The translations under genes were made by a program, and so were the position numbers. This document shows, piece after piece, positions 36,650 to 45,496 of a stretch of 50,121 nucleotides of DNA. Origin of the DNA: Streptococcus sp. DD13. Its GTDB lineage: Bacteria > Bacillota > Bacilli > Lactobacillales > Streptococcaceae. The stretch lies in the NCBI RefSeq assembly GCF_001578875.1, contig NZ_KQ969507.1, forward strand, positions 142,464-192,584, in the 5' to 3' direction. Numbering within the stretch: position 1 is the first letter of the stretch; each line of letters starts with the position of its first letter. The notes under the pieces were generated by a model. That model saw only the letters and a program-made list of their open reading frames with translations. It did not search any database and was not told the origin of the DNA.

Positions 36650-37900
36650 ATGCTTTCAGCAACAGAGATTGAAAAAGCGTATTCCGTTTTGAAGGATGTC
36701 ATTCTTCGGACATCGCTTGACTATGATCGGCACTTGTCGGAAAAGTATGATGCAGAGATTTATATCAAACGAGAAAATGAACAAAGAGTTCGCTCGTTTA
36801 AGATCCGAGGGGCTTACTATGCCATCTCGCAGCTTCATAAAGAAGAAAAAGAGCGAGGAGTTGTGTGTGCTTCAGCCGGGAATCATGCTCAGGGAGTAGC
36901 CTATACTTGCAATGAAATGAAGATTCCGGCCACCATTTTCATGCCTGTCACGACACCCCAGCAAAAGATTTCACAGGTGAAATTTTTCGGAGGAGATTAT
37001 GTCACTATTTCCTTGGTCGGAGACACCTTTGACGAAGCTGCAAAGGCAGCTTTAGATTATACAGAGTCTGAAGGGAAGACCTTTATTGATCCCTTTGATG
37101 ATGAACGAGTTCAAGCAGGTCAAGGGACAGTGGCCGTGGAGATTTTGGATGAGGCAGAAAAACAAGGAATTTCCTTTGATCAAATTTTGGTGCCAGTCGG
37201 AGGAGGCGGTCTCATTTCGGGGGTTTCTACTTATCTTAAAGATCAAGTTCCAGAAATCAAAATTGTCGGTGTAGAGGCGAATGGTGCACGCTCCATGAAG
37301 GCAGCCTTTGACAAAGGGCGACCAGTCAAATTAGAGCATATTGACAAATTCGCAGATGGAATCGCTGTTCAAAAAGTGGGAAGAACTACTTATGAAGTGG
37401 CAAGGAAATATGTGGACCAGCTTGTCGGTGTTGATGAAGGCTGGATTTCAGAGACCATCATTGATCTGTATTCCAAACAAGGGATTGTCGCAGAGCCTGC
37501 TGGCGCGGCGGCCATTGCAGCGCTAGAAGTAGTGAAAGATCAGATCAAGGGTCAAACGATTTGCTGCATCATCTCTGGGGGGAATAATGACATTAACCGC
37601 ATGCCAGAGATGGAAGAACGTGCCCTGATCTATGATGGGGTCAAGCATTATTTCGTCGTGAATTTCCCACAACGCCCAGGTGCCTTGAGAGAGTTTGTGA
37701 ACGATATTCTAGGTCCAAATGACGATATTACTCGTTTTGAATATATGAAACGGGCTTCTCGCGGAAAAGGAGCGGTTCTGATCGGGATCACCTTAGCCGA
37801 TAAGCGCGATTATAAATCTTTCCTCGATCGACTGGAAACTTTCGATCCTAGCTTTATCAATCTTCATGAAAATGATTCGCTTTATAAAATGTTAGTTTAA
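36650..37900 (+). CDS. ilvA: Threonine dehydratase, biosynthetic
   Basis: A 416-residue PLP enzyme that deaminates threonine to 2-oxobutanoate, the first step committed to isoleucine. The PLP lysine is K51 in RSFKIRGAYYA, and the phosphate-binding glycine loop is VGGGGLISG. The C-terminal ~80 residues (VNFPQRPGALREFVNDIL) form a single ACT-like regulatory domain, as in the short Gram-positive form. It has its own promoter after the ilvC terminator and is followed by an SPFH gene after only 12 bases. Confidence 0.95.
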   Translation: MLSATEIEKAYSVLKDVILRTSLDYDRHLSEKYDAEIYIKRENEQRVRSFKIRGAYYAISQLHKEEKERGVVCASAGNHAQGVAYTCNEMKIPATIFMPVTTPQQKISQVKFFGGDYVTISLVGDTFDEAAKAALDYTESEGKTFIDPFDDERVQAGQGTVAVEILDEAEKQGISFDQILVPVGGGGLISGVSTYLKDQVPEIKIVGVEANGARSMKAAFDKGRPVKLEHIDKFADGIAVQKVGRTTYEVARKYVDQLVGVDEGWISETIIDLYSKQGIVAEPAGAAAIAALEVVKDQIKGQTICCIISGGNNDINRMPEMEERALIYDGVKHYFVVNFPQRPGALREFVNDILGPNDDITRFEYMKRASRGKGAVLIGITLADKRDYKSFLDRLETFDPSFINLHENDSLYKMLV

Positions 37901-37912
37901 AAGGAGAAGAAT

Positions 37913-38800
37913 ATGGAATTCTTAGCGGTACTTTTTGGTCTTATTGTCATTATTCTTGCAGTTGTTTTGAGCACCATTTTTGTGGTTCGTCAGCAGACGG
38001 TTGTGATCATTGAGCGCTTTGGTCGCTACCAAAAGACGGTCTCATCTGGGATTCATGTGCGGGCACCGTTTGGGATCGATCGCCTTGCTGCCCGGATTCA
38101 GTTACGACTCTTACAAAGTGAGTTAGTGGTGGAAACGAAAACGCAAGACAATGTGTTTGTCACCCTGAACATTGCAACCCAATATCGCGTCAATGAAACC
38201 AATGTTATGGATGCGTTTTACAAACTCATGCGTCCAGAAGAGCAGATTAAATCTTATATTGAAGATGCCTTGCGTTCATCCGTTCCAAAGTTGACCTTGG
38301 ATGAATTGTTTGAGAAAAAAGACGAGATCGCCCTCGAAGTACAAAAGCAAGTCGCAGAGGAAATGTCGACCTATGGTTATATCATCGTGAAAACCTTGAT
38401 TACGCGTGTCGAGCCGGATGCAGAAGTCAAACAATCGATGAATGAAATCAATGCCGCACAACGCAAACGTGTGGCGGCTCAAGAGTTGGCCAATGCAGAC
38501 AAAATCAAGATTGTGACCGCTGCTGAGGCTGAGGCTGAAAAAGATCGTCTTCACGGGGTTGGGATTGCCCAGCAACGGAAGGCGATTGTCGATGGGCTAG
38601 CAGAATCTATTTTAGAGCTTAAAGAAGCCAATATCGGCATGTCAGAAGAGCAAATCATGTCTATCCTACTGACAAACCAATACCTAGATACGCTCAATCA
38701 GTTTGCAGCAAATGGCAATCAGACCCTCTTTCTTCCAAGTTCCCCAGAAGGAGTAGAAGATATAAGGTCACAAGTTTTATCCGCTTTAAAAGCGATGTAA
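37913..38800 (+). CDS. SPFH/Band 7 membrane protein, stomatin/QmcA-like
   Basis: A 295-residue stomatin-type protein: one N-terminal membrane span (residues 2-26), a Band 7 domain (about 25-190, VVIIERFGRYQKTVSSGIH), and a coiled-coil region rich in Ala and Glu (ADKIKIVTAAEAEAEKDR). Such proteins form oligomeric membrane scaffolds and often modulate membrane proteases. It starts 12 bases after ilvA with AAAGGAGA, so it is in the ilvA transcript, although no link to isoleucine synthesis is known. No NfeD or protease gene adjoins it. Confidence 0.88.
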   Translation: MEFLAVLFGLIVIILAVVLSTIFVVRQQTVVIIERFGRYQKTVSSGIHVRAPFGIDRLAARIQLRLLQSELVVETKTQDNVFVTLNIATQYRVNETNVMDAFYKLMRPEEQIKSYIEDALRSSVPKLTLDELFEKKDEIALEVQKQVAEEMSTYGYIIVKTLITRVEPDAEVKQSMNEINAAQRKRVAAQELANADKIKIVTAAEAEAEKDRLHGVGIAQQRKAIVDGLAESILELKEANIGMSEEQIMSILLTNQYLDTLNQFAANGNQTLFLPSSPEGVEDIRSQVLSALKAM

Positions 38801-38919
38801 TGCAATCCGTTTCGATCCTTAAAATAGTCCTTTAGTTACCTAAGCGGTAGACGAGGACGGATGTTGACATCTCAGCTAGAAGAAGATTCCTTTTGGTAAG
38901 TGACTGTTGTTCTTATCCT

Positions 38920-38940
38920 AGAAGGTTTCTTCTTTTTTGT
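38920..38940 (+). terminator. Possible terminator after the ilvA-SPFH operon
   Basis: AGAAG-GTTT-CTTCT followed by a T-run. The stem is only 5 bp; a longer alternative with 38878-38890 is possible. Confidence 0.4.
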
Positions 38941-39004
38941 CAATCAAGTCTGTCCTCTCTTGTATGGGAACAAAGGGAACGTTCAAGATGAAAAGTTTAT
39001 TTGC

Positions 39005-39033
39005 TTGACAATCAGTTGAGATATCTGTATATT
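39005..39033 (+). promoter_or_regulatory. Promoter of the small XRE-like gene
   Basis: TTGACA (39005-39010), 17-base spacer, TATATT (39028-39033): near consensus. Confidence 0.65.
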
Positions 39034-39065
39034 ATAGTTTGGAATATAAAAGAAAGAGGTGTCAA

Positions 39066-39275
39066 ATGAATAGTTATGATAAAGTCAGTGCGGTTGTAGA
39101 ATGGGTACGGGAAAAGAAGATTACAGGATACCGTATCAGCAAGGAAACAAACGCTAGAGAAATGTCCATCATTGCACTTGCGCAAGGTCGTGCAAAAATT
39201 GATAACATTTCCTTTGCAACAGCACTCGGATTAATCGAGTACTACGATAAAAATCATAAAAAGTTTGAAGACTAA
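39066..39275 (+). CDS. 69-residue XRE-like helix-turn-helix protein
   Basis: A small basic protein whose middle (ITGYRISKETNAREMSIIAL, then AQGRAKIDNISFATAL) resembles a single XRE-type helix-turn-helix, with almost nothing outside it. I start it at ATG 39066 after AGAGGTG; the frame from 39039 lacks a ribosome site. It has its own near-consensus promoter and a perfect bidirectional terminator, so it is probably expressed. It is convergent with an amino-acid ABC transporter; its targets are unknown. Confidence 0.65.
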   Translation: MNSYDKVSAVVEWVREKKITGYRISKETNAREMSIIALAQGRAKIDNISFATALGLIEYYDKNHKKFED

Positions 39276-39282
39276 TAAAAAG

Positions 39283-39313
39283 GCATTCGAGAATTTCTCT
39301 CGAATGCTTTTTT
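39283..39313. terminator. Bidirectional terminator
   Basis: GCATTCGAGA pairs perfectly over 10 bp with TCTCGAATGC around a 5-base loop, with AAAAAG before and TTTTTT after. It serves both convergent genes. Confidence 0.85.
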
Positions 39314-39341
39314 CGTCTTCTTTGGAGTCGAAGGACGAGAT

Positions 39342-40082
39342 TTACTTTAAAAAACGGTGTAAAAATTCTTTGGTTCGTTCTTCTTTTGGGTTTTCAAAGA
39401 TATCTTTTGGAGATCCTTGCTCGACGATTAATCCTTTGTCCATAAAGATGACCTGGCTAGAGACGTCGCGCGCAAATTCCATCTCGTGAGTGACGATTAT
39501 CATAGTCAGTCCTTCTTGAGCCAACTCTTGCATGATTTTCAGGACTTCTGCGACCATTTCTGGATCAAGAGCAGAAGTTGGCTCGTCAAATAAGATAGCA
39601 TCTGGGTTCATGGAGAGGGCACGAGCGATGGCCACTCGTTGTTTTTGCCCTCCTGAGAGTTGCTTGGGTTTGGCCTGCCAATATTGAGCACCCATTCCGA
39701 CCTTGGTCAAGTTTTCTTTAGCAATTTCTTCTGCTTCCGCCCGATCTCGCTTTAAGACAGTAGTTTGGGCAACAATGGCATTTTCAAGAACATTGAGATT
39801 TTCAAAGAGGTTGAAGTTTTGGAAGACCATTCCCAGGCGCTCTCTGTACTGGGCACGGTCATAGTGAGGGTCAAGGACGTTTTGACCGCGATAGAAAATT
39901 TCCCCACCTGTCGGGGTTTCCAGTAGGTTGATTGACCGTAAGAAGGTGGATTTTCCACTACCTGAACTTCCAATGATTGAGATGACTTCACCTTTTTGAA
40001 CGGTTAGGGAAATATCTTTGAGAACCTCGTTGTTCCCGTAAGACTTCTTTAGGTGTTGAATTTCCAAAATATGTTGCGTCAT
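39342..40082 (-). CDS. glnQ: Amino-acid ABC transporter ATP-binding protein
   Basis: A 246-residue polar amino-acid ABC ATPase: Walker A GSSGSGKS (near residue 37), signature LSGGQKQR, Walker B followed by [10 protein letters not shown], and H-loop VTHEMEFA. It lies two bases after the fused binding-protein/permease gene, in the same operon, and ends at the bidirectional terminator. The GlnQ name follows the family; the transported amino acid is not established. Confidence 0.93.
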   Translation of the reverse strand: MTQHILEIQHLKKSYGNNEVLKDISLTVQKGEVISIIGSSGSGKSTFLRSINLLETPTGGEIFYRGQNVLDPHYDRAQYRERLGMVFQNFNLFENLNVLENAIVAQTTVLKRDRAEAEEIAKENLTKVGMGAQYWQAKPKQLSGGQKQRVAIARALSMNPDAILFDEPTSALDPEMVAEVLKIMQELAQEGLTMIIVTHEMEFARDVSSQVIFMDKGLIVEQGSPKDIFENPKEERTKEFLHRFLK

Positions 40083-40084
40083 GG

Positions 40085-41664
40085 TTAAATCTCCTCAATT
40101 TGCATTTGATTGGCACCAGTCGTGTAATGATCTGTATCCATTCGCTTTTCAATGGCTCGCAGGATACGAGTCACGGTAAAGGTTAAGATAAAGTAGATGA
40201 CCGCAATAACGGTAAACGTTTGGAAATACTGGTAGTTTTGGTTGGCGACGGTATTTCCGGAGAAGTAAAGTTCTACTACTGAAATGACATTCAGTACAGA
40301 CGTATCTTTGATGTTGATGACAAATTCATTCCCGGTAGCTGGTAGGATGTTTCGAATGACCTGTGGTAAAACGATTTTTCGCATGGTTTGACCGTGAGAC
40401 ATTCCAAGAGCGGTTGCAGCTTCAAATTGCCCCTTGTCAACAGCTAAAATGCCGCCACGGACAATCTCTGTCATGTAGGCTCCAGTGTTGATGGAGACGA
40501 TAAAGATGGCTGCAATGGTCCGGTTGAGGTTAAATCCAAAGGCTTGCGCACTTCCGTAGTAGATAACCATCGATTGGACAATCATTGGGGTTCCTCGGAA
40601 AATTTCGATATAGACAGACAGCAGCATCTGGAACAATCGTTGGAAGAAGCGGACGAGGCGGTTACCTGATAGTTGGGCTGTTCGGTAGACACCGATGAGA
40701 AGGCCAATGATCAGTCCCAAAATGGTCCCTGTAATGGAGATTAAGAGGGTCATGCCAGTCCCTTGGAGAAACTCGGGACCATTTTCTTTAAGAATCATCA
40801 GAATTTGAGTGAAGAAGTTGCTACTTGTGCTCTCCTCGGTGCTAGACGGTTGCTCGGTGATCATCTTGTCCATCAAATTTGTCTGCTGTTCAGCAGTAAT
40901 GGATGCAATCGCTTGATTGACTTGGGAGATCCGTTCATCGTCCTTACGCATCCCGATCGCAATCGAAGCGTCCTCGGATCCAACTGAAAAGTCCGGTTCG
41001 GGTTGGATCATCTTGAAGGCCGAATTGGCTGCTTCTGCAGTCAAGGCTTCTGGACGTTCTGAAATATAGGCGTCGATGACACCCGATTCTAGAGCTTGAC
41101 GCATTTGGCCAAAGTCTCCCATAGCGGTCTCTTTTTGTGCGCCCGGTAGCTGGCTGATCAGATTGTAGAGATAAACTCCTTGTTGAGAGGTCACTTTGGC
41201 TCCACTGAAATCGTTTAGAGACCGAGCGTTCGCAAATTTTCCATCTTTTTTCACAAGGATGACCGGTTTGCTTGTATAATAGCTACTAGAAAAGGCAATT
41301 TCTTTCTTTCGTTCTTCTGTCGGACTCATCCCTGCGATGATCAGGTCGATTTTTTTAGAGGTCAAGGCAGGAATCAGACCATTCCAAGAAGTTTTGACAA
41401 CCAGCGGTTCCTTCCCCATGCTTTGGGCGATTTTTTTAGCGATTTGCACATCATAGCCATTGGCATACTGGTTGGTTCCTTCGATTTTAACAGCCCCGTT
41501 TGAATCGTCGTTTTGCGTCCAGTTAAAGGGAGCGTAGGCCGCCTCCATCCCAATTCTCAGGTAACGATTACCGTCTGATGAAGGTCTAGTGAGAAAGTAG
41601 GAGAGGCCAAAGACGAGGGCTAGGCTTAGGATTCCGAAAAGTAAAGCGTATAATTTTTTTTCAT
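40085..41664 (-). CDS. Fused substrate-binding protein and permease of amino-acid ABC transporter, frameshifted in signal peptide
   Basis: A two-in-one transporter subunit common in streptococci. It has an N-terminal signal/anchor, a type 3 solute-binding domain (about residues 40-270, [15 protein letters not shown], then [13 protein letters not shown]), and a permease domain with five or so spans and an EAA loop ([21 protein letters not shown] region). The well-placed ATG (41664-41662, AAAGGAG upstream) is followed by eight A; nine are needed to read [20 protein letters not shown] and join the main frame. As written, translation would stop after 12 codons. The corrected length of 526 residues is normal. 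Sequencing error, slippery tract or true mutation are all possible. Confidence 0.85.
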
Positions 41665-41689
41665 AAAAACTCCTTTAATAATCTTATCT

Positions 41690-41718
41690 ATTGTAGCTAA
41701 AGTTGGCCGATATTTCAA
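41690..41718 (-). promoter_or_regulatory. Promoter of the amino-acid ABC operon
   Basis: On the minus strand TTGAAA (41718-41713), 17-base spacer, TACAAT (41695-41690). Confidence 0.6.
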
Positions 41719-41750
41719 ACCTTGCTATCTATAAAATTCTACTTGGCTTA

Positions 41751-41759
41751 TGGTATAAT
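41751..41759 (+). promoter_or_regulatory. uppP extended -10 promoter
   Basis: TGGTATAAT, 21 bases before the uppP start. Confidence 0.55.
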
Positions 41760-41780
41760 GGTTGAGAAAAGGAGATGGAC

Positions 41781-42623
41781 ATGTTTTTGGTAGAAATTTT
41801 TAAAGCAATCTTTTTTGGAATTGTCGAAGGAGTGACCGAGTGGTTGCCGATTTCGTCAACAGGGCATTTGATTTTAGTAGACCAATTTCTGGGCTTTTCA
41901 TCCGTCAGCCAAGCCTTTCAATCCATGTTTAATGTCGTGATCCAACTGGGAGCTATCTTGGCGGTTTTGGTGATCTATTTTGATCGACTGAATCCCTTTA
42001 AAAAAGGAAAGAGTAAACGTCAGATTCGATTGACTTGGCAACTTTGGGCTAAGGTGGCTGTAGCGGCTCTTCCAGCAGTTGTTCTGGGTTTTCTTCTGGA
42101 TGATTGGCTGGATGCGACCCTTTATAATTTTGTTGTGGTGGCCCTGATGTTAATCCTCTATGGCTTGGCCTTTCTATATGTTGAGAAAAAGCAGGAAAAT
42201 CAAGAACCCCGGATTACCAGCTTGAGTAAGATGTCCTATCTGACGGCCTTGTATATTGGTTTGTTCCAGGTGCTAGCGCTGATACCCGGAACAAGTCGGT
42301 CAGGGGCAACGATTCTAGGAGGGATTTTGGTGGGGACGAGTCGCAGCGTAGCGACAGAATTCACCTTCTTTTTGGGGATTCCGATTATGTTTGGGGCTAG
42401 CTTCTTAAAACTTCTCAAGCTATTAGTAAGCGGAGTATCGGTGACAGGTTTCCAATGGCTCTTGTTGGGACTTGCGATGGTGACGGCCTTTGGGGTTTCG
42501 GTCTTGGTGATTCGCTTCTTTACAGATTTTGTGAAAAAACATACCTTCGTTCTCTTTGGAAAGTACCGGATCGTTCTAGGGATCATTATTTTGATTTATT
42601 TTGGGCTAGGGCTCCTCTTTTAA
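41781..42623 (+). CDS. uppP: Undecaprenyl-diphosphatase (BacA type)
   Basis: A 280-residue integral membrane enzyme that converts undecaprenyl diphosphate to the monophosphate, recycling the lipid carrier for peptidoglycan and wall polymers; it also confers bacitracin tolerance. The two active-site motifs, [15 protein letters not shown] (near residue 14) and PGTSRSGAT, are intact. I start at ATG 41781, six bases after AAAGGAG; the in-frame ATG at 41775 directly abuts that site. rgpG, two genes on, uses the same lipid carrier. Confidence 0.95.
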   Translation: MFLVEIFKAIFFGIVEGVTEWLPISSTGHLILVDQFLGFSSVSQAFQSMFNVVIQLGAILAVLVIYFDRLNPFKKGKSKRQIRLTWQLWAKVAVAALPAVVLGFLLDDWLDATLYNFVVVALMLILYGLAFLYVEKKQENQEPRITSLSKMSYLTALYIGLFQVLALIPGTSRSGATILGGILVGTSRSVATEFTFFLGIPIMFGASFLKLLKLLVSGVSVTGFQWLLLGLAMVTAFGVSVLVIRFFTDFVKKHTFVLFGKYRIVLGIIILIYFGLGLLF

Positions 42624-42710
42624 GCAAGTCGATGGAACTTGCTTTTTCTTTGTCAAAAAATGCACTTTCCGGTATAATAAATAGACACTATGCAATGAGG
42701 TAGGACGAGT

Positions 42711-43457
42711 ATGAAGATGAAGCAGATCAGTGATTCGACCCTGAAAATTACTGTAATGATGGAAGATTTAGAAGAGCGAGGGATGGAATTATCTGATTTC
42801 TTAATCCCTCAGGAAAAAACAGAAGAATTTTTTTATGGAGTCTTGGATGAGTTGGATCTCCCGGATACCTTCAAGGAATCTGGAATGTTGAGTTTTCGTG
42901 TGACGCCTAAACCGGATAAAATCGATATTTTTGTAACGAAATCAGAGATTGATCAAAATCTGAATTTTGATGACTTAGCTGATTTTGCTGGTTTGGATAG
43001 CTTAGATGACTTAGCCAACATGAATCCGGAAGATTTCCTAAAAACAATGGAAAAAACGATTCGGGAGCACAGTCAAGCAGACCAAGAAGCAGTTCGCCAT
43101 TTGCAGGAAGTGGAAGAAGCAGAAGAACATGCTGGAGATCAAGAGGAAGAAGCAGGAAAAGACCAATTTATCTACTATATTTTGGTTTTCCCGGATTTGC
43201 GCTCGGCAGTGGAATTTTCGCATTCTATGAATTACGAGACCAGTACTTCTGAGCTCTATAAGTTGGAAGATCGTTACTATCTAGTCATCTTGGTTGATAC
43301 TGAAGATCATCCCGAGAACTACCCTGTTTATCTTTTGGCCCGAATGTTAGAGCATGCTGAAGAAGCGGCAGTTAGTCGCTCTCTTCTTCAAGAGCATGGT
43401 CGACTCTTATTACCGGTGGATGCCGTAGAGGAGTTAAGGAAGGTGCAATTGGCATGA
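42711..43457 (+). CDS. mecA: Adaptor protein MecA
   Basis: A 248-residue adaptor that delivers substrates such as the competence sigma factor ComX/SigX to the ClpC ATPase and its ClpP protease. The N-terminal substrate-binding region (KQISDSTLKITVMMEDLEERG) and the C-terminal ClpC-binding domain (FIYYILVFPDLRSAVEF) are conserved, joined by a very acidic linker (about 115-150). A second in-frame ATG at 42717 is equally possible. It overlaps rgpG by 4 bases (ATGA), so the two are translationally coupled. Confidence 0.94.
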   Translation: MKMKQISDSTLKITVMMEDLEERGMELSDFLIPQEKTEEFFYGVLDELDLPDTFKESGMLSFRVTPKPDKIDIFVTKSEIDQNLNFDDLADFAGLDSLDDLANMNPEDFLKTMEKTIREHSQADQEAVRHLQEVEEAEEHAGDQEEEAGKDQFIYYILVFPDLRSAVEFSHSMNYETSTSELYKLEDRYYLVILVDTEDHPENYPVYLLARMLEHAEEAAVSRSLLQEHGRLLLPVDAVEELRKVQLA

Positions 43458-44614
43458 CGACATTTCCTTTGCAATATGTGATGGTTTTGCTCATTACGAT
43501 TGCGGTTTCTGCTATTTTAACTCCTTTGGTTCGTTGGCTGGCCTTTAAGATCAAAGCAGTGGATCAGCCCAATGCACGAAGAATCAACAAAGTTCCCATG
43601 CCGACGGCAGGAGGTTTGGCTATTTTTCTAGCCTTCTCTTTTTCCAGTTTATGTCTCTTGCCGATGATTGTCACACGATTATCCCCACGTGGGAGTTATT
43701 TTGACTATGCTCTTCCGATTGTCTTGATCGCGGGGATTGTGGTGTTGACGGGCTTGATTGATGATATCAAAGAGTTGAAACCCCTGCCGAAGTTAATGGG
43801 GATTGTGCTTGCAGCGAGTCTAGTGTGGTTCTTGACGGATTTTAGATTTAGTGATTTTAAAATTCCGTTTGGAGGACCGATGTTGTCGTTTCCGGACTGG
43901 TTGTCCTTTTTTCTGACCGTTTTATGGATTGTGGCGATTACAAATGCTGTTAATTTGATTGACGGCTTGGATGGCTTGGTATCAGGGGTTTCGGTCATCT
44001 CGCTTACGACAATGGGGATTGTGTCTTATTTTTTCTTATATGAGAGCAACATTTACCTCACTATTTTGATTTTTGTCCTCGTGGTGTCCATCTTAGGCTT
44101 TTTACCCTACAATTACCATCCAGCTGTTATTTATCTAGGAGATACGGGCGCTTTATTTATTGGTTTTATGATTGCAGTTCTCTCCTTGCAAGGTTTGAAA
44201 AATGCTACGGCAGTTGCAGTTTTTACGCCGATGATTATTTTGGGTGTTCCTCTGACAGATACAGTGGTAGCGATTATCCGTCGAACCTTATCTGGGCAGA
44301 AGATATATGAAGCAGACCGAATGCACCTCCATCATCGGTTATTGTCTTTTGGACTTAGCCACCGAAATACTGTTTTAGTCATCTATGCTATTTCATTTAT
44401 TTTTGCAATGATTTCTCTCTTGTTTAATATTTCTTCCCGTTGGGGTGGTTTGCTTTTAGTGATCGGTCTCTTTTTGGCCATCGAGATTTTTTGTGAGCTG
44501 ATTGGCATTTTAGGAAAAGATCGAACTCCCGTTCTAAATCTCCTACGACGTCTTGGGACAGGTGAGCGAAAAAAGGGGCAGGACAAGAAAAAGAATTCGT
44601 CGGATGACGATTAG
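43454..44614 (+). CDS. rgpG: Undecaprenyl-phosphate GlcNAc-1-phosphate transferase
   Basis: A 386-residue polytopic enzyme of the MraY/WecA/TagO/RgpG family that moves GlcNAc-1-phosphate from UDP-GlcNAc to undecaprenyl phosphate, beginning a rhamnose-glucose polysaccharide or teichoic-type wall polymer. Signatures: GLIDDIKELKP, NAVNLIDGLDGLVSGV, and the HLHHRLLSFGLSH loop near the end. The C-terminal tail is basic then acidic. The RgpG name rests on streptococcal synteny with mecA; TagO is an equivalent name in related species. Its terminator merges with the sufC promoter. Confidence 0.9.
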   Translation: MTTFPLQYVMVLLITIAVSAILTPLVRWLAFKIKAVDQPNARRINKVPMPTAGGLAIFLAFSFSSLCLLPMIVTRLSPRGSYFDYALPIVLIAGIVVLTGLIDDIKELKPLPKLMGIVLAASLVWFLTDFRFSDFKIPFGGPMLSFPDWLSFFLTVLWIVAITNAVNLIDGLDGLVSGVSVISLTTMGIVSYFFLYESNIYLTILIFVLVVSILGFLPYNYHPAVIYLGDTGALFIGFMIAVLSLQGLKNATAVAVFTPMIILGVPLTDTVVAIIRRTLSGQKIYEADRMHLHHRLLSFGLSHRNTVLVIYAISFIFAMISLLFNISSRWGGLLLVIGLFLAIEIFCELIGILGKDRTPVLNLLRRLGTGERKKGQDKKKNSSDDD

Positions 44615-44633
44615 ATGATTTCAAACAAAAGTG

Positions 44634-44662
44634 GAGCCTGATGGGCTCTTTTTTGATATAAT
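44634..44662 (+). promoter_or_regulatory. Overlapping rgpG terminator and sufC promoter
   Basis: GAGCC-TGAT-GGGCTC followed by six T forms the terminator (44634-44654). The last T is also the first base of TGATATAAT (44654-44662), the extended -10 of sufC. Confidence 0.65.
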
Positions 44663-44690
44663 AAAGAGATTAACGATAAAGGAGTATCGA

Positions 44691-45461
44691 ATGACTGTAC
44701 TTGAAATAAAAGATCTTCATGTATCCATTGAAGAGAAAGAAATCTTAAAAGGTGTCAATTTACGCTTGCAAACAGGACAAATCGCGGCAATTATGGGTCC
44801 AAACGGGACTGGGAAATCCACCTTGTCCGCTGCTATCATGGGAAATCCCAACTATGAAATTACGCAAGGGGATATTCTATTTGATGGCGAGAGCATTTTG
44901 GACTTGGAAGTGGATGAACGGGCTCGGCTTGGTCTTTTCTTAGCCATGCAATATCCTTCTGAAATCCCTGGTATTACCAATGCTGAATTTATCCGCGCTG
45001 CCATGAATGCAGGAAAAGAAGACGAGGAGAAAATCTCCGTCTTGGACTTTATTACAAAGCTGGATGAAAAGATGGAATTGCTTGGGATGCGGGAAGAAAT
45101 GGCGGAACGTTACCTCAACGAAGGTTTTTCTGGTGGGGAGAAAAAGCGCAATGAGATTCTTCAGTTGTTAATGTTGGAACCTCGGTTCGCTCTTTTGGAC
45201 GAAATTGACTCTGGTTTGGATATCGATGCTCTCAAAGTCGTGTCAAAAGGAGTCAACGCTATGCGTGGAGAAGGTTTTGGGGCAATGATTATCACCCATT
45301 ACCAACGGTTGCTGAATTACATCCAACCAGATGTTGTCCACGTGATGATGGATGGGAAAGTCGTCCTTTCAGGAGGAGCAGAATTGGCAGCTCGTCTAGA
45401 ACAAGAAGGCTATGCCAACATTGCAGAAGAACTTGGCTACGAATACCATGAAGAAGCTTGA
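44691..45461 (+). CDS. sufC: Fe-S cluster assembly ATPase SufC
   Basis: A 256-residue ABC-type ATPase, soluble, that drives the SufB-SufD scaffold in iron-sulfur cluster assembly. Walker A is GPNGTGKST (near residue 35), with signature FSGGEKKRNEILQ and Walker B ending LLDEIDSGLD, the SufC-specific form. The start is ATG 44691 after AAAGGAGT; the frame further upstream runs through the rgpG terminator. It is first gene of the sufCDSUB operon. Confidence 0.97.
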   Translation: MTVLEIKDLHVSIEEKEILKGVNLRLQTGQIAAIMGPNGTGKSTLSAAIMGNPNYEITQGDILFDGESILDLEVDERARLGLFLAMQYPSEIPGITNAEFIRAAMNAGKEDEEKISVLDFITKLDEKMELLGMREEMAERYLNEGFSGGEKKRNEILQLLMLEPRFALLDEIDSGLDIDALKVVSKGVNAMRGEGFGAMIITHYQRLLNYIQPDVVHVMMDGKVVLSGGAELAARLEQEGYANIAEELGYEYHEEA

Positions 45462-45496
45462 GTTTGTTACTCAACACGTATTAAAAAGGAGTAACC

